Below, in pieces: positions 51,401 to 58,714 of a stretch of 58,714 nucleotides of DNA. The position numbers and the translations under genes were made by a program. The DNA comes from an uncultured Bacteriovoracaceae bacterium (GTDB lineage Bacteria > Bdellovibrionota > Bacteriovoracia > Bacteriovoracales > Bacteriovoracaceae), in contig CATLOT010000023.1 of NCBI GenBank assembly GCA_950054155.1, forward strand, positions 1 to 58,714. Direction: 5' to 3'. Positions within the stretch are counted from its first letter, which is position 1. Each line of letters begins with the position of its first letter. Below the pieces are notes generated by a model. That model did no database searches. It was not told the DNA's origin and was given only the letters and a program-made list of their open reading frames with translations.

Positions 51401-52732
51401 TTGCTTGATAATGAATTCCATATCTCAAATGATGCTCGAGCCTCACTTGTCTCGATTGTTTGCCCCAAGTTTGAAGAGCACAAGAGTGAGGTCGAAACCG
51501 GACGCTCTCTCACTGAACTAAGGGAGCTCCTACGAACTCTTGGAATTCCTGCGGGTTACCAATACGTCCAGACTAGAAATAGTCTAGACCCTGCGACAAT
51601 TCTTGGATCTGGAAAACTAAAAGAAATCGCCACCAAGGCAAAAGATGAAGGCGCAACTCTCCTCGTCTTCGACTTTGAACTGACTGCTTCCCAAATCAGA
51701 AATATTAGAAGAATCACCGATCTTTCAGTGGTCGATCGTGTTCACGTTATTTTAGAGATCTTCGCCCGTCATGCGAGAACTCGTGACGCCAAAATTCAAA
51801 TTGAAATTGCACGCCTTCAATACGTCCTTCCTCGACTCTCTGGTTTTTGGACTCACCTTGGCCGTCAACGTGGTGGTGTTGGTGTTAAAGGTGGCGAGGG
51901 TGAAAAGCAAATTGAGCTCGACCGTCGTATTATCCGCCAGCGTATTGAGTTTTATAAAAAAGAACTCAAGCTTTTGGCCAAGTCTCGTGAGCAGCAAAAG
52001 AAGAAGCGCCAAAATATGGCCGTTACCGCAGCCCTCGTTGGCTATACCAATGCAGGAAAGTCATCATTGATGAACCGCCTCTGCCAGGTAAGTATTAAAG
52101 AGGAGAATAAACTCTTTGCCACACTTGACTCCACGTTTAGGACACTAAACCCTGACACTCACCCACCAATGATCCTCATTGATACTGTGGGGTTTATTTC
52201 TAACCTTCCTAACACCCTTATTGATGGTTTTAAAACCACTCTTGAATCTGCTCTAGAGGCAGACCTTCTTATTATCGTCTGTGACATCAGTGACCCAAAT
52301 TATAAGAAACAACTTCAAGTCACGGAAACCGTTTTAGAAGAGCTAGGTGTTACGGATAAAGAAAAGATTATTGTTTTCAATAAGAAAGACCTTCTCAACG
52401 ATCCTATTAAATCAAAGATTATTAAGAGAGTTCATCCGAATAGTTACGTAGTGAGTTCCTTTGATGATCAGGATATGAGAAACCTAAGAAAAGAAGTCAT
52501 TGATTACTTTTTAGAGAAACAGCAACAGTTTGATCTCTTCATACCTTATGATGAAGGCGCCTCTCATAGCGCTGTCGCTTCGAAGACCAATATCATTAAA
52601 ACGAGTAATCATGAAAAAGGGATCTTCTATCGCGTCCGAGTCCCCGACTTCATTTTTAATCAACTAGGCCTGCAAGACTTTGTCCTTAAGCCAGAAGAAA
52701 GTGAAGATTATCAAAATAAAGAATCTCTTTAG
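51401..52732 (+). CDS. hflX: Ribosome-associated GTPase HflX
   Basis: HflX binds the 50S subunit and splits stalled ribosomes. The 443-residue protein has the N-terminal HflX domain (NSLDPATILGSGKLKEI, LLVFDFELTASQIRNI), the glycine-rich linker (LGRQRGGVGVKGGEGEKQIELDRR in two parts), then the GTPase domain with G1 GYTNAGKSSLMN, G3 DTVGFISNLP and G4 NKKDLL. The C-terminal part is a normal small domain. Translation starts at TTG (51401) after AAGGA. It lies 17 bases after panC and may be cotranscribed with the pantothenate genes. Confidence 0.94.
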   Translation: MLDNEFHISNDARASLVSIVCPKFEEHKSEVETGRSLTELRELLRTLGIPAGYQYVQTRNSLDPATILGSGKLKEIATKAKDEGATLLVFDFELTASQIRNIRRITDLSVVDRVHVILEIFARHARTRDAKIQIEIARLQYVLPRLSGFWTHLGRQRGGVGVKGGEGEKQIELDRRIIRQRIEFYKKELKLLAKSREQQKKKRQNMAVTAALVGYTNAGKSSLMNRLCQVSIKEENKLFATLDSTFRTLNPDTHPPMILIDTVGFISNLPNTLIDGFKTTLESALEADLLIIVCDISDPNYKKQLQVTETVLEELGVTDKEKIIVFNKKDLLNDPIKSKIIKRVHPNSYVVSSFDDQDMRNLRKEVIDYFLEKQQQFDLFIPYDEGASHSAVASKTNIIKTSNHEKGIFYRVRVPDFIFNQLGLQDFVLKPEESEDYQNKESL

Positions 52733-52735
52733 AAA

Positions 52736-52828
52736 CTAAAACGCCCCACTTCTAAAGTAGAGAGTTACTGAAAACACGATTATAACAATCGCGATGCCGA
52801 GGTAAACGATGAGATGATCTCTATCCAT
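52736..52828 (-). CDS. Predicted 30-residue membrane peptide
   Basis: A 30-codon frame encodes a single hydrophobic helix between short polar ends: MDRDHLIVYL, then GIAIVIIVFSVTLY, then FRSGAF. The acidic N-terminus and the basic residue after the helix would place the N-terminus outside by the positive-inside rule. It lies 18 bases downstream of the receiver-like gene on the same strand, so it could be its operon partner. No good Shine-Dalgarno sequence is visible (GGGTAT). The frame is short, so chance is possible, but the composition is that of a real membrane peptide. Confidence 0.45.
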   Translation of the reverse strand: MDRDHLIVYLGIAIVIIVFSVTLYFRSGAF

Positions 52829-52846
52829 ATACCCGACTATTCGGCA

Positions 52847-53176
52847 TTAATGATTTTGATATTGAGTTAAAACTTCATCCATTTGCTCTCTAAGTGCTTC
52901 AAACCTAAAGGGTTTTTCTAGAATGAGGGCATTTGGCCTCTCTCCCTTACGCCCTTCGGGGAGAAGATAGACAACAGGAATCTGCGTAGTAATCTTTTCT
53001 AACCTACTTTCAGCTTCTTCATCGAGAAGGTCCTCATTTATTACAATCAGCTCTGGTGCAAAATCAGGAATACGAAAGTCAGCGTCTTCCCAATCATTAA
53101 GAAAATAAAAGTCGTTAAACGTATTTTTAAAGGTATTAACAATTATATTGTCTGCACTGAGAAGAAAGATTTTCAT
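52847..53176 (-). CDS. Degenerate receiver-domain protein
   Basis: This 109-residue protein follows the receiver pattern. KIFLLSADN is strand 1. PELIVINEDLL is strand 3, where the phosphoacceptor Asp is replaced by Asn. IPVVYLLPEG is strand 4, and ILEKPFRFEALREQM keeps the conserved K-P. The acidic pair after strand 1 is reduced to a single Asp. It cannot be phosphorylated by the usual mechanism and may act as a constitutive or ligand-bound receiver. There is no output domain. It is followed by a possible membrane peptide gene. Confidence 0.7.
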   Translation of the reverse strand: MKIFLLSADNIIVNTFKNTFNDFYFLNDWEDADFRIPDFAPELIVINEDLLDEEAESRLEKITTQIPVVYLLPEGRKGERPNALILEKPFRFEALREQMDEVLTQYQNH

Positions 53177-53240
53177 AAAGGCTTTCTAACTTCTCCATTT
53201 AGTCAGTGTCAAGAGAGCAAGGCCCTGCTATTCTTGCCCT

Positions 53241-53519
53241 ATGAAAAGTGATCTTAAGATTCGATTTATAGACGCTGAAGGGCAGCTCATCTCTTCCTTT
53301 CCTATTGATAAGAGAGAGCAGGCCTTTAAATTTGCTGAAGAATTAGAAGCAATGGGCATCGAATTTAAAATGGAGGAGCCCTCTCTTCCCGAGTCACTTA
53401 TTCTTAGTCTTGGTGCCGATGATAGCGATACAAGTCGCCTCAAAAAAGAAATAGAGGAAGAGATTGATGATCATGGGGCAGACTGCTGCAGCGCACCCAA
53501 AGGCACACTGCTTCATTAG
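53241..53519 (+). CDS. Small acidic protein of unknown function
   Basis: I do not recognise this 92-residue protein. The N-terminal half has a beta-alpha pattern (LKIRFIDAEGQLISSFPIDKREQAFKFAEELEAMGIEFKM read in pieces) like a small alpha/beta domain. The C-terminal part is acidic and ends with a vicinal cysteine pair (HGADCCSAPKG) that could bind metal or be redox-active. There is no signal peptide. The start codon has no clear ribosome-binding site. It is divergent from the receiver gene. Confidence 0.5.
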   Translation: MKSDLKIRFIDAEGQLISSFPIDKREQAFKFAEELEAMGIEFKMEEPSLPESLILSLGADDSDTSRLKKEIEEEIDDHGADCCSAPKGTLLH

Positions 53520-53669
53520 GCGTTCTGGCCCTTTTTCTCCCTAAATTCTTACAAACTCCATCATTAAGCCACTAACGTTTCAAGATATCGTGATTTTCCT
53601 GTTTCCTTCTTGCAAATAATTTGAATATCCCTTGCACCGTGATAAGAATGTAGGGCAGCAGGAGCAATT

Positions 53670-54944
53670 ATGAAATTTAAGCTTTTCTCAGCTCTCGATT
53701 TAAGGGAGCACAAAGTTTTGGAAGTTTTGTGCCCAACAAAGGACGGCCGTTTAAAACAATGGCAGGTCAACTATCTTGCTTTTGCTCAAGATAAGTTTCC
53801 AGGTATTGCTCCACTTGTAATACTTGGTGGTGCCTTTCAAAAATTCCATTCCTTTAAAAAAGAAGTCGAAAAACTTTGTGAACATATGCCCGTTATCCTT
53901 GTCGACCTTCCTGGCCAAGGGGGTAACGATCAAATCGCAACCGAACTTAGTTTTACAGATTACGCCGATATTCTTAAGGCATTTGTCGATAAAATCGAAA
54001 TACCAAAAATTACACCCGTCGCTCTCAGTTACGGAAGTGCCATTGGATTTACCTTCGCTGGTAAATACCCAGAAAATACTGAGCGCCTTATCCTTGGAGG
54101 AACAACTCCAAAGCTAAGAGACTCTGTTCGCTTTCTTTTAGAAGAAAGTATCATCGCTCTTGATGCGGGCAGAATGAAAGATTTCTCAACTGGCGTGATC
54201 CTCAATCTTTTTAATTACTCGCAAAGAAAGCGCACAAAAGTACCGCGCATGCTTATCCGTGGGTTTCATAAATCACTTATGGCGCTCACCGATGCCGATA
54301 AGGAAAGATACAGGTCAAACACTCAGCGCCTCCTCAACCTGAACGGTCTTGAAGATTATCAGCCTCAATGTGAGACACTCGTTATTGCAGGCGAATTTGA
54401 TAACTTTACGACCCCAAGTGAGTGTCTAAGTGTAGCAAGAATGTGCAAGCAATCTCTTGTGGGAATTCTTAGAAACTGTGATCACCTAGCCCCCTTTGTA
54501 AAAAAAGATCTTATGATCAATGTCTATAAAGACTTTGCTCTTCACGGTCATGTTACTGAGAATGAAGGTATTTCTCTTTATCATGGTGAAGAGATTCCTC
54601 TTGAGAAGAAAATTCTTGAACCAAGATGGAGTTATAGTGGAGAAGTTATTCTTCGCTGTCCTGAGACTGGATGGAATGAGAAAGTTGATCTTATCAATGT
54701 GAACTCATATGGCCTTTGCCTTAACTTCCCTAAAGTTCAGGAGCTCTGTGAAAAGCGCATGAAGAAACTTGAAGTCTTCTTTACTGAAGAAGACCTGAGC
54801 TTTGAGACAATCTTCTTTGAAAGAGGACTTGAAGGCATGAGAGGAATCTTTAAGCGTTATGATTTTGATAAGTATGATCGTTTAGAGACATTTTTAAAGC
54901 GGCTTGGAGAAAAGCAAATTATCTTTAGACCAGCCTCTTTATGA
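53670..54944 (+). CDS. Alpha/beta hydrolase fused to a PilZ-like domain
   Basis: This 424-residue protein has two parts. Residues about 30-290 are an alpha/beta hydrolase: VILVDLPGQGG, the elbow VALSYGSAIGF with nucleophile S120, acid D244 (AGEFDNFTTP) and H272 (NCDHLAPF). Residues about 315-424 resemble a PilZ domain: R319 of the R-x3-R region and N343-V-N-S-Y-G348, which fits (D/N)-x-S-x-x-G with Ser replaced by Asn. The second Arg is missing, so cyclic di-GMP binding is uncertain. There is no signal peptide. The next gene, a permease, overlaps it by four bases. Gating of hydrolysis by a nucleotide is an inference. Confidence 0.7.
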   Translation: MKFKLFSALDLREHKVLEVLCPTKDGRLKQWQVNYLAFAQDKFPGIAPLVILGGAFQKFHSFKKEVEKLCEHMPVILVDLPGQGGNDQIATELSFTDYADILKAFVDKIEIPKITPVALSYGSAIGFTFAGKYPENTERLILGGTTPKLRDSVRFLLEESIIALDAGRMKDFSTGVILNLFNYSQRKRTKVPRMLIRGFHKSLMALTDADKERYRSNTQRLLNLNGLEDYQPQCETLVIAGEFDNFTTPSECLSVARMCKQSLVGILRNCDHLAPFVKKDLMINVYKDFALHGHVTENEGISLYHGEEIPLEKKILEPRWSYSGEVILRCPETGWNEKVDLINVNSYGLCLNFPKVQELCEKRMKKLEVFFTEEDLSFETIFFERGLEGMRGIFKRYDFDKYDRLETFLKRLGEKQIIFRPASL

Positions 54945-55744
54945 TTCTTTGGATATTCTTTATTTTACTCGGTACCGTCGTTGGTACTCTTAGTGGTCTT
55001 TTCGGAATTGGTGGCGGAGTTTTAATGGTGCCCGCCATTTATCTGTCCCTCAAGTCAATTGGCATGGAAGATTATCAGGCGCTCATTGTAGGTACCCGGA
55101 CCTCTTTGGCGATAATTCTTTTTACAAGCCTCTCCTCGACCCTAGGTCATAATAAAAGAAATCCCCTAAGATGGGATATTATTAAAGAGCTGAGCCTCTT
55201 TGTCGTCATGGGAACAATTCTTGGCTCTCTCATTGTCCATCTTATTAGTGCACCTGTTCTTAAAGGGATTTTGATGGGCTATATCTTTGTTATCGCCGTT
55301 AAAATGTGGCTCGGTTTTAAGCCCCACCCAGGAGATCACGCCCAAAAACCTCCCATGATTCTCAACGCTCTTGTCGGTATTATTATAGGCTTAAAGTCAG
55401 CTGTCCTTGGAATAGGTGGAGGTACTATTAGTATTCCCTACCTTCAGTGGCAAAATGTAAAGATGGCCCACGCAGCCGGAATCTCTGCTTTCCTAGGGAC
55501 TATCATTGCACTAACCGGAACCTTTACTGGTCTTCTCCAAGAAACATCCCTTGCCATCAGCAACAATCAATTAGGTGATATTTTTCTTCCCGCTCTTTTT
55601 GGGATTTCATCGACGAGCCTCTTCTTTGCGCGTGTGGGAGCAAAGCTTAGCCATCGCGTTGATCAGCAAAAGCTTCGAAAAGGTTTTGCTCTCTTTCTCT
55701 TTCTCATCACCATGAGAAATGTCTATTCACTCTTTGTTAGCTAG
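54941..55744 (+). CDS. TauE/SafE-family anion permease
   Basis: This 267-residue integral membrane protein of the TauE/SafE (DUF81) family exports or imports sulfite, sulfonates or related organic anions. Two inverted halves each contain the glycine-rich signature: GLFGIGGGVLMVPAIYL (about residues 19-35) and VLGIGGGTISIPYLQW (about residues 155-170). Eight hydrophobic segments are visible. Its start overlaps the hydrolase-PilZ gene by four bases, so the two are coupled, and the hydrolase product might be its substrate. There is no direct evidence for that. Confidence 0.88.
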   Translation: MILWIFFILLGTVVGTLSGLFGIGGGVLMVPAIYLSLKSIGMEDYQALIVGTRTSLAIILFTSLSSTLGHNKRNPLRWDIIKELSLFVVMGTILGSLIVHLISAPVLKGILMGYIFVIAVKMWLGFKPHPGDHAQKPPMILNALVGIIIGLKSAVLGIGGGTISIPYLQWQNVKMAHAAGISAFLGTIIALTGTFTGLLQETSLAISNNQLGDIFLPALFGISSTSLFFARVGAKLSHRVDQQKLRKGFALFLFLITMRNVYSLFVS

Positions 55745-55750
55745 TCCTAA

Positions 55751-56743
55751 TTAAAAAAGAGGATAGAACACCTTTGAGAAGCGATTATAATCTTCAAAAT
55801 GGGGCATATGGCCTAATCCCTTAAGATTAATGACCGTAACGAATTTAGGGTTTAGCTTTTTGATTTCACGACCTAGCTTTTGATAGAGACCTAACTTCTT
55901 AGTCACTCCTGCCCTTTTCCAACCTCTTCCCGGCCCTGTTCTATCTCTTGTTCCTAGAACTAATGTCACTGGAACCTTGAGATGAGGAAAGAGACTTACT
56001 ATTTCATTAGCAAAGATCGGCTGATAGGTAAGAGCATTATTCCAGGCCACAAGCTCCCAATCCTCTCCCGCTCTCCAACCCTTAAAAGGAGTTAAAAGAG
56101 CTTCATAACGTTCAGCCCATTTTCCGTCATAATAGTTTTTCTTCTGGTAATTTCTGAAGGCTTCAACAGACTTCTTTTTTTCATTCTTATAAAAAGTATC
56201 CACATCTTTAAATTCGACATAACGAAGATAGTTCTCAAGCCCGATAGGGTTGATCAGAGTTAACTTAGAAACTGAATTCGTCATTGAGGCCAAATGAGTC
56301 GCAACCATACCTCCCATAGAATGACCGACAAGATGATACTTCTCTATTTTAAGAGACTTGATTAATTTACTCGTATTGAGGGCCAATTGCTGCATTGAAT
56401 ACTGATAGGATCTTGGCTTTGTACTTTTTCCAAAGCCAATTTGATCAGGAATGATCACGCGATAGCCCTTTTGAACAAGGTCTTGAGCAATCTGATCCCA
56501 ATAATATCCCGAGAAGTTCTTTCCATGAAGAAGAACAGCGACCCTCTTTGAAGAGGAGTTCAAGTCACCATAGGCCATAACCATCTTTTGGTTTTGGCTT
56601 TCAAATTGATATTCTTTAACGGGAAAAGGGTATTTAAATTGTGTTAATTCGGCATCAAATTGAAGGCGCTTACTTTGCCCGGCACAGGAAGCGAAGAGAG
56701 ATATAAAAAGAGATACGAAGAGAAAATTGAATATTTTCGTCAT
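55751..56743 (-). CDS. Lipoprotein alpha/beta hydrolase
   Basis: This 330-residue protein has a lipoprotein signal (FLFVSLFISLFASC) with lipobox F-A-S-C, so it is likely envelope-anchored. The hydrolase domain shows VAVLLHGKNFSGYYWDQIA (oxyanion region), RVIIPDQIGFGKSTKP, the nucleophile elbow LVGHSMGGMVATHLA, an acid in VLGTRDRTGPG and His in LKGLGHMPHFED. The catalytic set is complete. Such enzymes cleave esters, lactones or halides; the substrate is not determinable. AAGGATG precedes the start. It converges with the permease gene. Confidence 0.85.
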   Translation of the reverse strand: MTKIFNFLFVSLFISLFASCAGQSKRLQFDAELTQFKYPFPVKEYQFESQNQKMVMAYGDLNSSSKRVAVLLHGKNFSGYYWDQIAQDLVQKGYRVIIPDQIGFGKSTKPRSYQYSMQQLALNTSKLIKSLKIEKYHLVGHSMGGMVATHLASMTNSVSKLTLINPIGLENYLRYVEFKDVDTFYKNEKKKSVEAFRNYQKKNYYDGKWAERYEALLTPFKGWRAGEDWELVAWNNALTYQPIFANEIVSLFPHLKVPVTLVLGTRDRTGPGRGWKRAGVTKKLGLYQKLGREIKKLNPKFVTVINLKGLGHMPHFEDYNRFSKVFYPLF

Positions 56744-56775
56744 TTTTCATCCTTGAAAGAGTCACGACCAAGAGA

Positions 56776-57378
56776 CTAATGGGGCTGGCGCTCAAAAACA
56801 AGAAGCCTATTATTAGACGGCATCTCATGATCCTTAAGTAATTTGAACCCGTTCTTTAGGAGAGCAGACTCAACGTCCTCAAAATTTCGAATCCCTGAGC
56901 TTGGATTTCTCTCTTTTAGAGAGGCATCAAATTGTTCATTACTCTCACTTGTAAAAGTGCCATTGTAGTTAAAGGGTCCGTAAAAGAAAACGAGGGCTGG
57001 CTCCCGCAGTCTTTTTCCAAGAAGCTTAAAGAGCGCCTTATCTTCCTTCCAAGACATAATGTGCAATGTGTTTGCACTAAAAACAAAATCAAAAGGTCGC
57101 TTATCTGGAAAGTCATCAACTCCCACTTTTAACGTTTCAGGCCCATGAATATTAGAGAGTTTCGCTTCCTTGAGCCACTCTTTAATTCCAGCATGGTTCT
57201 CTTTGACATCAGAGCAAACCCAATGCAATTTGGGAAAGTGCCCCGCAAAAGCTACAGCGTGTTGACCCGTTCCCGAGCCTATTTCAAGGAGTCGACCTTC
57301 ATGAATGCCATATTCTTTGAGAACACTTAAAATAGGTTCTTTGTTTCGCTCGCATGCTGGTGAGAAAGGTTTATTCAT
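56776..57378 (-). CDS. SAM-dependent methyltransferase, DUF938 family
   Basis: This 200-residue protein matches the DUF938 group of class I methyltransferases. The start MNKPFSPACERNKEPIL is diagnostic, followed by the SAM motif LLEIGSGTGQHAVAFAGHFP, VCSDVKENHAGIK, SANTLHIMSW and LVFFYGPFNYNGTFTSESNE. The substrate is unknown. The start at 57378 overlaps the stop of the small lipoprotein gene by eight bases. A 45-residue longer frame lies in other coding sequence and is not used. There is no clear ribosome-binding site, so it is probably read by coupling. Confidence 0.88.
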   Translation of the reverse strand: MNKPFSPACERNKEPILSVLKEYGIHEGRLLEIGSGTGQHAVAFAGHFPKLHWVCSDVKENHAGIKEWLKEAKLSNIHGPETLKVGVDDFPDKRPFDFVFSANTLHIMSWKEDKALFKLLGKRLREPALVFFYGPFNYNGTFTSESNEQFDASLKERNPSSGIRNFEDVESALLKNGFKLLKDHEMPSNNRLLVFERQPH

Positions 57379-57634
57379 TATCTGATTCCGTTTGTATAAA
57401 GGGGAGAATTTCTTCTTTAACATATTGGTCTGCAAGTTCACGACACTTTTGATACTCACCCTTGCGACCAATGCGATGTTTTTCGGTGAGGCAGCCTCTA
57501 AGATAGGCTGCATGAGAATGCATCAGCAAGGTATTAATAGAGACTTTCTCCTCTAAAACCTTACGCTTTATTTCTTTTTCATACGAGTAATGCCCACATG
57601 AGCTTAAAAGGAGAAGAGGGAGTATAAATCGCAT
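57371..57634 (-). CDS. Small predicted lipoprotein
   Basis: This 87-residue protein starts with MRFILPLLLLSSCGH, a short lipoprotein signal with lipobox L-S-S-C and lipidation at Cys13. The mature part is helical and charged, with two further cysteines (YLRGCLTEK and QKCRELADQ). The start at 57634 is preceded by a weak site and lies one base after the end of the pilin-like fragment. The longer frame to 57754 overlaps that gene and is not supported. It overlaps the methyltransferase start. No function is known. Confidence 0.6.
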   Translation of the reverse strand: MRFILPLLLLSSCGHYSYEKEIKRKVLEEKVSINTLLMHSHAAYLRGCLTEKHRIGRKGEYQKCRELADQYVKEEILPFIQTESDNE

Positions 57635-57635
57635 T

Positions 57636-58010
57636 TTATCTGATACACATGGCACGACACCAGAGCTGATCTTCACTATGCTTGGTAAGATTGAGGTTCC
57701 ACGTTGAATTAAATGATCCCGTAACCTGGCAATTGTCATAATTATTACTATCATCCGCTGTCGTCCTTTGGCCTGCTAAGGCACAAAACTTCCAATTTCC
57801 TAGTGCTTGGGAAGCACTGGTCGTTCCATTGCCGGCTGTTATTTGAAATGACTGTGTCGTGCTCAAGGTATTTACGGCCTGGCAGTTTAAACTGCCATCT
57901 GGGTTAAAGCCTTGTAAAAATTCACCACTAGGACAAGTCATTCCCGCACGAGTAACAGGCTTCCAAGCTCCGCCTTCACATACAGAAAAGCTAGTGCCAT
58001 CAAACCTCAT
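57636..58010 (-). CDS. Exported pilin-like tail domain, separated from its leader
   Basis: The 124-residue frame MRFDGTSFSVCEGGAWKPV onwards looks like the mature part of a pseudopilin or minor pilin. It has four Cys pairs' worth of cysteines (C11, C25, C43, C82, C93, C118, C122), Asn/Thr/Ser-rich stretches and no leader of its own. The missing hydrophobic N-terminus lies directly upstream in another frame (58007-58099), ending at a TGA that overlaps this ATG. Either a frameshift has broken one prepilin gene or the two halves are translated by coupling. The first is more likely. Confidence 0.55.
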   Translation of the reverse strand: MRFDGTSFSVCEGGAWKPVTRAGMTCPSGEFLQGFNPDGSLNCQAVNTLSTTQSFQITAGNGTTSASQALGNWKFCALAGQRTTADDSNNYDNCQVTGSFNSTWNLNLTKHSEDQLWCRAMCIR

Positions 58011-58099
58011 GAGGCCAGGGAGATACCAGCGACAAGGCCTGCCGCCACTAAAACGGAGACGAGCGAAAAGCCATTTTGATCAGATTTTAATTTACTCAT
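58007..58099 (-). pseudogene. Type IV prepilin-like leader, cut by a frame change
   Basis: A 30-codon frame reads MSKLKSDQNG followed by FSLVSVLVAAGLVAGISLAS, then TGA. The charged leader ending in Gly, then Phe and a hydrophobic helix, is the prepilin peptidase pattern of type IV pilins and pseudopilins, except that Glu5 is replaced by Ser. The stop overlaps the ATG of the next frame, which encodes a soluble Cys-rich domain typical of what should follow. The usual long helix continuing beyond residue 30 is missing. I read it as the 5' part of one disrupted prepilin gene. Confidence 0.55.
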
Positions 58100-58132
58100 A
58101 AGTCTTATTTTAAGGGCATTCCCAAAATAAAA

Positions 58133-58158
58133 AAAGCCCCTGTATTAACAGGGGCTTT
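58133..58158 (-). terminator. Rho-independent terminator of rpsA
   Basis: AAAGCCCCTGT (58133-58143) and ACAGGGGCTTT (58148-58158) form a perfect 11-base-pair stem with the loop ATTA. On the minus strand it is followed by a T-rich run (complement of AAATAAAAAAA), about 25 bases after the rpsA stop. The outer A/T pairs make it usable in both directions. Confidence 0.9.
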
Positions 58159-58183
58159 CGACTCATGAGAGTTAAAGTAAGGC

Positions 58184-58714
58184 TTATTCGTCTACTTTAA
58201 ATCCAGCAAGCTTATCAGCAAGAGTTGCTGACTTCACTTCGTCTTTTCCAGCGTAGCCACTTGCTTCAGCATTAGTAGCAGCTTTCATAGAAAGAGCGAT
58301 TTTCTTAGCATCTTTGTCGATAGAGATAACCATCGCCTTAACAGCTTGTCCTTTTTGAACAACCTCTTCAGGCTTCTCTACGCGATCTTCAGAAAGCTCA
58401 GAAATGTGGATAAGACCTTCAATTCCAGTCTCAAGCTCTACGAAGGCACCAAAGTCAGTTACGCGGACAACCGCTGCTTCGATAACAGTTCCAACAGGAA
58501 GTCTTTCTTCGATTTTCTTCCATGGATCTTCTTCAAGTTGCTTAATACCAAGACAGAATTTTTGGTTTTCTTTGTCTACAGATACAACAGCTGCTTCAAC
58601 TTCTTGTCCTTCTTTGAACTCGTCAGCAACGTTAACGTTCTTCTTAGTCCAAGAAAGGTCAGAAACGTGGATAAGAGCGTCTCCATCTTCACCAAGGCCG
58701 ATGAATACACCAAA
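58184..58714 (-). CDS. rpsA: 30S ribosomal protein S1, C-terminal part
   Basis: The frame is open from the window edge to a stop at 58184-58186 and gives the last 176 residues of ribosomal protein S1, which helps 30S subunits to bind mRNA. It contains the end of one S1 domain (FGVFIGLGEDGDALIHVSDLSW), the linker motif KFCLGIKQLEEDPW and a complete S1 domain (GTVIEAAVVRVTDFGAFVEL, ETGIEGLIHISELSEDRV). A variable tail ends in LADKLAGFKVDE. The N-terminal domains are outside the window. A strong terminator follows the gene. Confidence 0.95.
   Translation of the reverse strand, partial: FGVFIGLGEDGDALIHVSDLSWTKKNVNVADEFKEGQEVEAAVVSVDKENQKFCLGIKQLEEDPWKKIEERLPVGTVIEAAVVRVTDFGAFVELETGIEGLIHISELSEDRVEKPEEVVQKGQAVKAMVISIDKDAKKIALSMKAATNAEASGYAGKDEVKSATLADKLAGFKVDE

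Overview
The window looks like the chromosome of a moderately AT-rich, Gram-negative bacterium, most plausibly a Bacteriovorax/Bdellovibrio-type member of the Bdellovibrionota. This rests on overall gene style and not on any rRNA. The Gram-negative envelope is shown by an apolipoprotein N-acyltransferase, an arabinose-5-phosphate isomerase for Kdo synthesis, a TolC/RND efflux pair and many lipoproteins. Exported proteins of unknown function, PilZ domains and atypical receiver domains are frequent. Genes are packed tightly, with ATGA/TAATG overlaps and several convergent pairs that overlap by 4 to 22 bases. The start codons chosen here follow visible Shine-Dalgarno sequences where one exists.

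Positions 1-1921 are the right end of an integrated element. It holds an integrase remnant, an unknown gene, a HigBA-like toxin-antitoxin pair with its own operator, two sets of short direct repeats, and the 3' part of a tRNA-Gly(GCC) gene that marks the junction with the chromosome. From 1947 to 6700 come a receiver-like protein, a GT39-type glycosyltransferase, two exported coiled-coil proteins and a zinc-ribbon protein behind a structured leader. From 6763 to 14000 are recJ, a cyclophilin, a lipoprotein, two flavoenzyme-like proteins, a PilZ protein and rsgA. A tRNA-Arg(TCT) with a strong promoter, an ISL3-family insertion sequence and a GC-rich multi-hairpin block lie at 14076-15736.

From 15746 to 24240 are a Spx/ArsC-like protein, a YkgJ cysteine-cluster protein, an ABC-F ATPase and an efflux operon (outer-membrane channel, RND pump, TetR regulator). 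That operon is headed by three palindromic operators laid over its promoter, and it has no adaptor gene. From 24279 to 36262 are a glutamine amidotransferase, unknown exported proteins, the glutathione-dependent formaldehyde pathway (fghA and class III alcohol dehydrogenase), a HIT protein, the murA-prmC-prfA-rho block, ruvX-mltG and a flavin reductase-like protein. From 36619 to 46768 are a DksA-like regulator, an alpha/beta hydrolase, a subtilase, lnt, kdsD, unknown envelope proteins, yacG and a class IV aminotransferase.

The most informative metabolic region is 46863-51383. A ketol-acid reductoisomerase-like gene leads panB, coaX, coaBC and panC, a nearly complete pantothenate/CoA operon in which the reductoisomerase homologue sits where a ketopantoate reductase is needed. 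The right end (51401-58714) carries hflX, a 30-residue membrane peptide next to a degenerate receiver, an alpha/beta hydrolase joined to a PilZ-like domain, a TauE-type permease, a lipoprotein hydrolase, a DUF938 methyltransferase, a prepilin-like gene broken between two frames, and the 3' part of rpsA. No CRISPR array and no rRNA gene were seen.
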